A stretch of 64,000 nt of DNA from Opitutus sp. (GTDB lineage Bacteria > Verrucomicrobiota > Verrucomicrobiae > Opitutales > Opitutaceae), in the NCBI GenBank assembly GCA_009695065.1, contig SIBR01000017.1:1-64000 (forward strand), written 5' to 3'. Positions 43,578 to 50,895 of the stretch are shown here, piece after piece; within the stretch, counting starts at the first letter, position 1; every line of letters begins with the position of its first letter. The notes below the pieces were generated by a model that had not been told where the DNA came from, did not search any database, and saw only the letters and a list, made by a program, of their open reading frames with translations. Both the position numbers and the translations under genes were made by a program.

Positions 43578-44699
43578 TCAGAGGAAACGCTCAAGCCATT
43601 CGTAGGCTTCTTCGCGAACCTCGATGGGAAAAGCGTGCTCGATGTCGGGATGCACCACCTTCACCACGCCGGGCACGCCGTAGAGACGATAGATCTGTCC
43701 GGCCGTCGCCATGATCCGATCCACGCTCTGCCAGTGGTAGTTGGCATCTCGCAGCGGGGCGTTCACAAAAATCGCGCGCGGAGCGAGTGCCCCGATCAGC
43801 TCATAAAAATCGAAGGGAATCTCTTCACGCGGATAATCGAGGATGTGCGGCATATAGAGTTCCTGGCTCCAGCCGGTGCCGGGTTTCCAATGGGTCGAAC
43901 GGTAGTCCAGGTAGGAATCGAAGCCGCAGCTCGCCGCGACCACCTTGATACGTTCGTCGAAGACCGCGGTGTAAATGCCGTTGTGGCCGCCCAGCGAGGT
44001 GCCGATGACGCCATACCCGCCCCGTTTCACGTACGGCAGCGTGTCCAGCACATCGAGCGCCCGCATGTTATCCCAGATGGCCTTCATCGTACCGCTGCGA
44101 TACCCCAGCGCGCGCAGATCCGGCTTCGGCTCCTCCTTCAACCCCGACCGGCCGCCGAAGCCGAGCATCGGGTAGGGCGTGGCGATCCCAATGAACCCGC
44201 GTTCGGCGAGCACCTCGCCATCGTGGAAGTTGGTCGAGATGTTCGGGCCCGCCGGTATATCGGCCAGCTTGTAGCCGCTGGTGCCCATCAGACAGAGCAC
44301 ACCCGGGCGGGGCGCACCACCGTTGAGCGCCGCCTTCGGCACAAAGAGGTAGGCGGGAACCCGTGAGCCCGGCTCGGACATGAAGCTGATCCGCCGCCGC
44401 ACATAGGTGCCAAAATCCTTTTCCTCCTCCACTCGGACATCCAGCGGCACGCGCTTTTCCATCCCCGGCAAGGGCCCCATGACCGCCTGCGCGCCTGCGA
44501 GGATTTCCGCCCGCCGGGCCTGCCAGTCGCGGACGGACTGCACGGGAACCACCGTGCCGTCCGCCTTGTGATACTCCAGCAAGTTGCGCCGGTCCAGCCG
44601 GGCCGATGCCGCGTTCGTCTCCGGCACGAAGCCCGGCGAAGCCACAATCGCGCCGACAAGCAGGCAGTAAACTGGGTTCATCCATGACTGAGTGATCAT
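43578..44699 (-). CDS. secreted acetyl-xylan-esterase-like alpha/beta hydrolase
   Basis: The 373-aa product has a signal peptide (residues about 7-30 of the frame). The hydrolase core has GVLCLMGTSGYK, an aspartate-rich middle, and the nucleophile elbow GVIGTSLGGHNG with Ser235. A late DIEHAFPIEVREEAYEWLERF gives the catalytic His. The family (AB-hydrolase/cephalosporin-C-deacetylase related) removes acyl groups from glycans. The start MITQSW is used; MNPVYCLL, 6 codons downstream, gives an equally good signal peptide. It lies between the bicupin and M23 genes in the same direction, with gaps of 163 and 51 bp. Confidence 0.82.
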   Translation of the reverse strand: MITQSWMNPVYCLLVGAIVASPGFVPETNAASARLDRRNLLEYHKADGTVVPVQSVRDWQARRAEILAGAQAVMGPLPGMEKRVPLDVRVEEEKDFGTYVRRRISFMSEPGSRVPAYLFVPKAALNGGAPRPGVLCLMGTSGYKLADIPAGPNISTNFHDGEVLAERGFIGIATPYPMLGFGGRSGLKEEPKPDLRALGYRSGTMKAIWDNMRALDVLDTLPYVKRGGYGVIGTSLGGHNGIYTAVFDERIKVVAASCGFDSYLDYRSTHWKPGTGWSQELYMPHILDYPREEIPFDFYELIGALAPRAIFVNAPLRDANYHWQSVDRIMATAGQIYRLYGVPGVVKVVHPDIEHAFPIEVREEAYEWLERFL

Positions 44700-44862
44700 T
44701 TAATAATTGGATTTCAGGGTTCTCTAAATTTCGGATCGGAATGCAGGCCACGCGCCTGCCAGAGGCACGGTTTTCGGTTTCAAGAGGAGTTTCGGCCCAA
44801 CGGCTCGCGGAGAGAGCACCGCGGAAGTGCAACGATATCAACGCCCGGTCGCGAGCCCTCGT

Positions 44863-45720
44863 CTACGGGATCGCCCTCTTCGGCGTCGCCGCCGTGACCA
44901 TCCGGACGACGTGATACGTGGCGGTCGACGCGCCCACGTTGCGCAGGCCGTGCTCGTCGTTGGACGCGAAAAAGAAAACTGAACCCGGACCGGCCCGGTG
45001 CGTCCGGCCGTTGATCGTCGCCTCGATCAGACCCTCCTTCACGACGATCAGTTCCTCATCGGGGTGACGGTGGGAGGCGTGCGGCGCCTCACCCGGGCGC
45101 AACGTGGTGACATGCGCCTCGAGGTTGAGCAGCGTGACGGTCGGGCCATTGCAGATGCCGCGGCGTTCCCCGGTTTTCGTGGCGGTGGCCGCCAGTTTCT
45201 CCCAATCGAATACGCTCGACCGAAGCGTACCCGGCGCGGCGGACTCGGCAGCGCTGCGCTCCGGCGCCGCCGCCGTCGCAACCGTCCGATAGTTGAAAAC
45301 GAGATACGTCGCCGGAATCTTCCCGATATTCCGCACGTGGTGAAAATCGTTGGAGGCGTAGAACAGAAGTGAGCCCGGCCCGGCCACCTGCGATTGCCCG
45401 TTGATGGTCACTTCGAGCGTACCCTCCCGCAGAATGATGAACTCCTCCTGCGCGTGACGGTGCGGTGGGTGCGACGGTACGCCGGGGTTCAGCGAGGTGA
45501 CATGACTTTCGAAAATGTCCAATGTCGCTGTCGGACGATTGACGATACTTCGGCCCGCCTTGGTCGCGCCGGGTTTGATCGCGACGTCCTCCCAAGCGAA
45601 AACGGTGGAACCCAGTTTTGATCTGAGTGCAGGGTCCGACGGAGCCTGAGCATGGAGCGACAATGCCGCGGCCATCGGCAAAAGGAACGAAGCCACCCAA
45701 CGTCGATGCGGGAAGTTCAT
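44863..45720 (-). CDS. secreted bicupin
   Basis: This 285-aa protein has a signal peptide (residues 1-25, ending LHAQ). It has two homologous cupin domains: the first (about 60-145) has PPHRHAQEEFIILREG (His87, His89, Glu93) and GPGSLLFYASNDFHHVRN; the second (about 190-275) has ASHRHPDEELIVVKEG (His217, His219, Glu223) and GPGSVFFFASNDEHGLRN. The repeated pattern shows internal duplication. Metal binding by both sites is likely; binding or isomerisation of a sugar or uronate is a common role near glycan genes. Its ATG overlaps the stop of a short upstream frame (ATGA). It probably belongs to the receptor-sulfatase run. Confidence 0.8.
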   Translation of the reverse strand: MNFPHRRWVASFLLPMAAALSLHAQAPSDPALRSKLGSTVFAWEDVAIKPGATKAGRSIVNRPTATLDIFESHVTSLNPGVPSHPPHRHAQEEFIILREGTLEVTINGQSQVAGPGSLLFYASNDFHHVRNIGKIPATYLVFNYRTVATAAAPERSAAESAAPGTLRSSVFDWEKLAATATKTGERRGICNGPTVTLLNLEAHVTTLRPGEAPHASHRHPDEELIVVKEGLIEATINGRTHRAGPGSVFFFASNDEHGLRNVGASTATYHVVRMVTAATPKRAIP

Positions 45721-45923
45721 GGGGAATCCGGCGCGTGAAGGACAACCTCGGGGTAGACCGCCGGAACGCCATCAATCGGACAGATCACTCCGCGAAAGTC
45801 TAGGCCGATTGGAACGCGCGAGGACGGCTCACTCCACCGATCCCGAGCGAGATCCGCCCCGCCCGGATTCGGCGCGATGGCGTGCTCCAAAAACAGTTGG
45901 GGCGTGGGCTCGTCGGAGGTCAC
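45717..45923 (-). CDS. small ORF or gene remnant between TonB receptor and bicupin
   Basis: This is a 68-codon frame starting with GTG (45923), reading TSDEPTPQLFLEHAIAP and later VPIGLDFRGVICPIDGVP, and ending HAPDSP. The same frame is open further upstream (to about 45980) without an ATG, with WGRGIRWQVFV in front, which looks like coding sequence whose start has been lost. Its TGA overlaps the bicupin ATG, as in coupled operon genes. I do not recognise the family. It may be the 3' remnant of a gene fused out by deletion next to the receptor, or a real small protein. Confidence 0.35.
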   Translation of the reverse strand: MTSDEPTPQLFLEHAIAPNPGGADLARDRWSEPSSRVPIGLDFRGVICPIDGVPAVYPEVVLHAPDSP

Positions 45924-45987
45924 GAAGACCTGCCAACGAATCCCACGGCCCCAAGTTAAACGCAGTAGCAGTAAGTTCGCCTACCGA

Positions 45988-48900
45988 TTACATTCGGGCA
46001 TTGACGCCCATGAGGATCTGGCGGGTCAGATGCCCGATCGATTGCGGACGACCGCCGTTGAACTCGGTCCAACGGTCGGGAGTCTCGAACATGTTCACGA
46101 CGTCCAAGTAAGCGCTGAACCGCTTCGAGAAGAAGTAGACGGTTTTGATGTCGAGCGTGTTGCGGGCCTTCAGGTAGACCTGACGGGACTCGTTCGTGCT
46201 GTAGGTGCCGAGGTAGCGACCGCGCATGTTGTATTGGAAGCGGACGCTGACCTTGTCCTTGATGTAGGAGATACCGACGTTGGCGACGAACGGATTGAAG
46301 CCGGCGATCTTGGCCGCAGGGGCCAGAGCGATGGCATTGCCGTTGCCGTAGTTGCCTTCCGCCTTCATGTGCGTGCTGTTGGCAAAGGCGCCCAAGCCGC
46401 TCCAGAAGCCGGGCAGGAACGCGAACTGCTGACTGTAGCTCAGCTCGATGCCCTTGATTTTGGCGGCGCCACCGTTGCGCTGCGACGTCAGGGTGTAGCC
46501 TGCGTACTCACCACCGAAACCGTTGTCGACGCCAGCCGGAACGATCTGGCCGCCCAAGGTGTAGATGAAGTTATTCATTTCCTTGAGGAAGACACCCGCC
46601 GAAAGCACGCCGGAGGGCTCGAAGTAATACTCGGCCGTCGCGTCGAAGTTATTCGCGGTTTGCGGCTTCAGACTCGGATTGCTGGTCGACACCGTGAGGC
46701 TGTCGATGTTGGCCGTCGTGCGCGGGATGAGCTGGCCAATGGCGGGACGCCCGATGTTGGTGGCGTAGCTCAGACGCATGACGAGGCGGTTGATCGGCTC
46801 GTACTTGAAGTGAAGGCCGGGGAACACCGTGCGATACTGCCCCGTGGCGGTCTGCCGGCGGTTGTATTCATCGAAGGTGCGGCGGTACTGTTCGGCGTCG
46901 GTAACGGTCCCGACCCAGGCGGCGCGGCGGGCCTTTTCTTCCGCCGTGATGATCTGCAAGGAGCCCACACCCTTGGTCTTGGTGGTTTCAACCCGAACGC
47001 CACCGGTGATGGTCAGCTTGCCGAGATCGGCGCTGCCCATGAAGTAATAACCGTTGATCTGCTCATTGAAGCTCTGGTTGCCGGCGAGTTCGTTGGAAAC
47101 ATCGTTGGCGACTTGCTGCTGGAAGTACTGGGGCGTGGCGGCGAGGGCCTTTTCAACGACGAGCGTGTTCTTGCCCTCATTCGGCTTCAGCGGCATGGGC
47201 AGATCCTTGGGATAGCCTCCGAGCGCACGGTCGTCCGCCCAAGGCGGGGTAACCCCGCCGAACTGCGCGAGATTGTCGTCGTTGATCCCGTTGGCGGGAT
47301 TGGTGCCCTGGACACGGTCCGGGCCGAGGTAGGAGTAGCGGCGGGTCGTGTTGCGCAGTTCGCGCTTCTGGTCGCGAAGGCGGAAGCCGGTCTTGACCCA
47401 CGTGGGAACGACGGTCTGGAACTGCTTCTTCAGATTGACTGCCGCGCCTTCGTATTGGTCCCAGCCGGCGCTGCGCGATTTGGTATAAACGTTCGAGCTA
47501 TAGTTGTTGAGATTCCGATAGTCCGGACCAGCGGTCTGCACGACCGTCGGATTGTCCGTGTCGGCCCGGGTCACGCGGAAACCGATGCCAGATAGCGTCC
47601 ACGTCATCGTGGCATTGTTGGCGTAGTTCGACTTCGATTTGGACTGGTAGATATCGTAGTCGACGTCCAAGCCGGCCCAGTGCTGCTTGGCACCGAACTG
47701 GACGGTTTGCGTCTCGCCTTCCTTGAAGGCCTCGGTGGTGGCCAGGTTCAGCTGGCTGGCGGCGACCGCCCGGACGTCCGTGGTCTGGTCGGTATAGCCC
47801 GGGGTGATACCACCGGTGCCGGTCAGATTGCCGGCGGCATCGCGCGTGGCGACCACTTGGTTGGTCTGCCAGGTCGCAGCGAAGGTGTTGCCGCCAAACA
47901 GGCCGTGCTCAAGGTGCTTGTTGTAGGTGACGTTGCCGTAGAACCGGGTGCTGTCGCTCAGTTTGTAGTCGAGCTTGACGCCACCGCCCTCGCGCGTGCG
48001 CGAGAAGGTCTGGTCGCTCGGCGCCACCGAGTAGATGTAGGCCGGGCCCGCGGTGCCGCTGGCCAGTTGCTCGCGGCCGAAGCCGTTCGCACTGTAGAGC
48101 ACCTCGTGGATGCGATAGCCGAGATTCACGGAGACCGCGAACTTCTTGGCGAAAACTTCCGAGTAGCTGAACGAGTAGCTCGGCACCGGGTGGGAGGCAC
48201 GCGGGTCGAAAGCCCGCCAGATCACGCCCGCGGAGGCCGCGATGCGGCGCTCGCCGGAGCTGTCAAACGCGCTCTTCGAGACCAGGTTGACGTTGCCGCC
48301 GATGGAGTCGCCGTCCATGTCCGGCGTAGGCGACTTAACGACCTCAATACGTTCGACGGAGTCGGAGCCGACCGTCTGGAACTGGAACTCGCGGCTCGAG
48401 CCCGCCGAAGCCGCATCTGCGATGCGATTGCCGTCCTGGCTGATCGTGCTCAGGTTCTGGCTCATGCCGCGGATGCGGATGTAGCGGAAGTCGCCACCCA
48501 CCGCTTCGCCCTCGACGCCCGGGAGACGGACCGCGAGGTCGGCGGGATTGCCGGCAAGACCACCAAACGCGTCGGAGGACACGATGCTCTTCACGCCCGT
48601 CGAAAGGCGCTGCAGCGTGATCGCCTGGGCATTGCCTTCACGTTCGCCGGAGACGACGAACTTGCTGAGGGTGTAGATATCCGAGGTCAAACCCACGTCC
48701 TGGCGGCTGCTGCTGGCACCGACCTGAACGGGAACCTGTACGGTGTTCAAACCTGTGTAGGACACCGACAAGGTCGCACTGCCAGGCGAAACGTTGTCGA
48801 AGCGATAGGTGCCGGTGATGTCCGTGGCGACTTCGCGGCCGGTGCCAACCAACACGACGCGCGCGCCTTCCAAGGTGCGCGAGGTCGCGGAATTGGTGAC

Positions 48901-49026
48901 GGTACCGATCAGGGTGGAGGTGCCGGATTGGGCGGAGCTACTGTCCGCAGCGTGCACCGCAAGAGGCGGGGCTACGACCGCGCCAAGCGAGGCGATTAGC
49001 AATGCTAGGGTTTTCTGATGTTTCAT
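45988..49026 (-). CDS. TonB-dependent outer-membrane receptor
   Basis: This 1012-aa protein has a signal peptide (about residues 1-27), then a carboxypeptidase-regulatory-like beta domain (about 38-115, ATDITGTYRFDNVSPGSATL). The plug follows (about 125-260, with VRLPGVEGEAVGGDFRYIRIRGM and IEVVKSPTPDMDGDSIGGNVNL), then the beta-barrel to the C-terminus (GRPQSIGHLTRQILMGVNARM). It is the typical form of large Opitutaceae/Bacteroidetes-type receptors that import oligosaccharides or chelates with TonB energy. No SusD-like partner is present. As the first gene of the minus-strand run leading to sulfatases and esterases, it probably imports the cognate glycan. Its 5' region (49027-49806) holds palindromes that may control it. 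Confidence 0.93.
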   Translation of the reverse strand: MKHQKTLALLIASLGAVVAPPLAVHAADSSSAQSGTSTLIGTVTNSATSRTLEGARVVLVGTGREVATDITGTYRFDNVSPGSATLSVSYTGLNTVQVPVQVGASSSRQDVGLTSDIYTLSKFVVSGEREGNAQAITLQRLSTGVKSIVSSDAFGGLAGNPADLAVRLPGVEGEAVGGDFRYIRIRGMSQNLSTISQDGNRIADAASAGSSREFQFQTVGSDSVERIEVVKSPTPDMDGDSIGGNVNLVSKSAFDSSGERRIAASAGVIWRAFDPRASHPVPSYSFSYSEVFAKKFAVSVNLGYRIHEVLYSANGFGREQLASGTAGPAYIYSVAPSDQTFSRTREGGGVKLDYKLSDSTRFYGNVTYNKHLEHGLFGGNTFAATWQTNQVVATRDAAGNLTGTGGITPGYTDQTTDVRAVAASQLNLATTEAFKEGETQTVQFGAKQHWAGLDVDYDIYQSKSKSNYANNATMTWTLSGIGFRVTRADTDNPTVVQTAGPDYRNLNNYSSNVYTKSRSAGWDQYEGAAVNLKKQFQTVVPTWVKTGFRLRDQKRELRNTTRRYSYLGPDRVQGTNPANGINDDNLAQFGGVTPPWADDRALGGYPKDLPMPLKPNEGKNTLVVEKALAATPQYFQQQVANDVSNELAGNQSFNEQINGYYFMGSADLGKLTITGGVRVETTKTKGVGSLQIITAEEKARRAAWVGTVTDAEQYRRTFDEYNRRQTATGQYRTVFPGLHFKYEPINRLVMRLSYATNIGRPAIGQLIPRTTANIDSLTVSTSNPSLKPQTANNFDATAEYYFEPSGVLSAGVFLKEMNNFIYTLGGQIVPAGVDNGFGGEYAGYTLTSQRNGGAAKIKGIELSYSQQFAFLPGFWSGLGAFANSTHMKAEGNYGNGNAIALAPAAKIAGFNPFVANVGISYIKDKVSVRFQYNMRGRYLGTYSTNESRQVYLKARNTLDIKTVYFFSKRFSAYLDVVNMFETPDRWTEFNGGRPQSIGHLTRQILMGVNARM

Positions 49027-49270
49027 GGTTTTTTGGTAGATTCTATTTGCTGGAAACTTGGGAAATGGCCCTCAACGAAAAATCGCGCGGTGAAGCACTA
49101 AGAATGTGGAGACGATTTCTGGGCATACGGGAAAATCCGTCGTGAAGCTGCTCAAGGGGCCAAATTATTGGAAAAATCTCAACTTAAAATTGAACGGCAT
49201 CACAGCCCCCGTGCTCACTCTCCGATATATCCCACTTTCGTGCGATTCGTAGAGTCCGGGCCAGCCGAAT

Positions 49271-49286
49271 GAAATCGACTGATTTC
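49271..49286. promoter_or_regulatory. palindrome GAAATC-GACT-GATTTC, candidate operator
   Basis: This is a perfect 6-bp inverted repeat with 4-bp spacer, 245 bp before the TonB receptor ATG and immediately before the AT-rich segment at 49290-49345. Position and symmetry fit a regulator binding site; the regulator is unknown. Confidence 0.4.
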
Positions 49287-49383
49287 ATGATGAATAAAGA
49301 TAATTTTACTATTTGTCTATTAATATTTTATATCTTTTAGATAAGGGAGCACTTGTCTCAGTCCAAACACGAGAAATAGATGC

Positions 49384-49406
49384 TTAGGGCATCCATGATG
49401 CCCTAA
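49384..49406. promoter_or_regulatory. 23-nt perfect palindrome, candidate operator or hairpin
   Basis: TTAGGGCATC (49384-49393) is perfectly complementary to GATGCCCTAA (49397-49406) around a 3-nt spacer. It lies on the FGE-gene side of the AT-rich segment. There is no T-tract after it on either strand, so an operator or RNA-stability hairpin is more likely than a terminator. A second palindrome, GCCTTCC-GCG-GGAAGGC, lies 30 bp further at 49436-49452. Confidence 0.45.
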
Positions 49407-49806
49407 AAGGGCCGGACCCGATTTCCCCTGTGGAAGCCTTCCGCGGGAAGGCCGGTTGCAAGCAAGGTGAGGAATCTCTCGTGACCGGAGAGTGGCATCT
49501 TCCCTGCGGCCAGAATGAGTGGAGCCTGCCCCGCATGTGGCTTGCATCGCCGACCTCATCAGCGCCACCAGGCACTCGAGTCCGTCGTGATCGCAAACTT
49601 ACGAAGGCCCTGCGGAAGCATCGGAAGCCATTCGCCCGTTGACGGCCACTGGTCTCGCGACTTGCGTTGCAACCACTCCGAAAAGCCAATTTTCGGCCAT
49701 CACCCCGGCACATTCCGCCCCGCCTCGTTTCGACCCAGAAATTAACCGGCTGGATTTTCGCCCCGACATGCGCCGGCCCCGAATCCATCCGATTATCCCG
49801 TTTACC

Positions 49807-50769
49807 ATGCAAACGAACATACCCTCCATCAGGCCGTTTGGTTCAGTCGGGCTGGCTTCGCGCCGCCATGCCCGGCCGGGCATCGCTCAGCTAGGACTGC
49901 TATCGGTCGCAGCGATCTTTCTTCACTGCCCCAGCGTCGACGTGCGCGCCGCAGAGCCGAAAGCGGACGCGCCTCACGAAAACAGCCTCGGCATTAAATT
50001 CGTGCCGTTAGCCGGCACGAGTGTCCTGGTCAGTATATTTGAAACCCGGGTAAAGGACTTTGAAGCCTTTGCCAGCGCCGTCAGCTACAAGACGGAGCGC
50101 AAGATGTACACGTGGATCGATAAGGTGGGGAAACAGCGCGAAGGATATGACTGGCGCGAACCGGGCTACGCGCAGGGGCCAAACCACCCGGTGGGTGGCG
50201 TTTCCTGGAACGATGCCCAGGAGTTCTGCCGCTGGCTCACCCAGAAGGAACAGTCCGCTGGAGCGATCGGGCGCAACCAGCGGTATCGGTTGCCCACCGA
50301 CCAGGAATGGAGTGCAGCCGTCGGACTGACGGCCGAGGCCGGGACGACGCCGTCGGAAAAGGATAAAAAAATCAAGGATGTCTACCCCTGGGGCACGGGA
50401 TGGCCGCCGCGATTCGGGAATTACGGTGACGTCAATTACGCCCTCGCCCCCGGAGATACCCATTACAAGAAAGAGGGCAGCCCGCTGAAGGACTACAATG
50501 ACGGGTTCCAGTATTCGGCGCCGGTCGGAAGCTTTCAGCCCAACGCGTTCGGCATCTACGATCTCGGCGGCAATGTCTACGAGTGGGTGGAGGACGAGTA
50601 CGGCGGCCAGGGCAAGACGGCCCGCAATCGCGTCATGCGTGGAGGCGGCTTCAACAGCAATGGACAGGCCATGCTGCTGTCGTCGAACCGCATCACGTTC
50701 GACGCGACCGATCGCAGCGGCAACCATGGCTTCCGTTGCGTCTTAGAAGTGGTCGCAGCGGGGAAATAG
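49807..50769 (+). CDS. FGE/SUMF1-family exported protein lacking the catalytic cysteines
   Basis: This 320-aa protein has a long N-terminal region with a hydrophobic core (AQLGLLSVAAIFLHCP, about 27-42) before RAAEPKAD, consistent with export. The SUMF1-like fold is clear: NPLGIKF-type start (NSLGIKFVPLAG), HPVGGVSWNDAQEFCRWL, RYRLPTDQEWSAAV, GIYDLGGNVYEWVED, RVMRGGGFNSNG and NHGFRCVLE. In true formylglycine-generating enzymes two copper-binding cysteines follow RGGS(F/W) within 10 residues; here that segment is NSNGQAMLLSSN with none. It is therefore unlikely to mature the sulfatases at 39073/40468 and is more likely a binding or scaffold relative. The start at 49807 is preferred although the frame is open to 49639. 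Confidence 0.82.
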   Translation: MQTNIPSIRPFGSVGLASRRHARPGIAQLGLLSVAAIFLHCPSVDVRAAEPKADAPHENSLGIKFVPLAGTSVLVSIFETRVKDFEAFASAVSYKTERKMYTWIDKVGKQREGYDWREPGYAQGPNHPVGGVSWNDAQEFCRWLTQKEQSAGAIGRNQRYRLPTDQEWSAAVGLTAEAGTTPSEKDKKIKDVYPWGTGWPPRFGNYGDVNYALAPGDTHYKKEGSPLKDYNDGFQYSAPVGSFQPNAFGIYDLGGNVYEWVEDEYGGQGKTARNRVMRGGGFNSNGQAMLLSSNRITFDATDRSGNHGFRCVLEVVAAGK

Positions 50770-50895
50770 GCCGACGATTCATCGCCTTTGTCCCGGAGGA
50801 ATTGCTCCGACTGCCGTTGGGTTGATCCGCAGCGCAAATCTCTGGCCCCCACACCCTGCAACCGACCCGCTCCCGCCGGCGTCATTTCTCCCCGT

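Larger units (their letters stand above)
49027..49806. other. 780-bp divergent regulatory region, TonB receptor to FGE-like gene
   Basis: This is the most AT-rich stretch of the window (about 49290-49345), surrounded by three perfect palindromes at 49271-49286, 49384-49406 and 49436-49452. The long distance to the receptor ATG (49026) suggests an extended leader. Frames in it show no family resemblance or signal. I found no match to riboswitch consensus elements I could check by eye. Confidence 0.6.

Noticed and set aside
45877..48999. Plus-strand open frames covering the TonB receptor gene
   Set aside because: Mirror frames of the receptor, which has a complete plug and barrel pattern.
49436..49660. 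Possible cobalamin riboswitch (GGTG, GGAATC and GCCACTG-like words)
   Set aside because: The conserved core GCAACTG segment and the correct order of boxes are missing on both strands.
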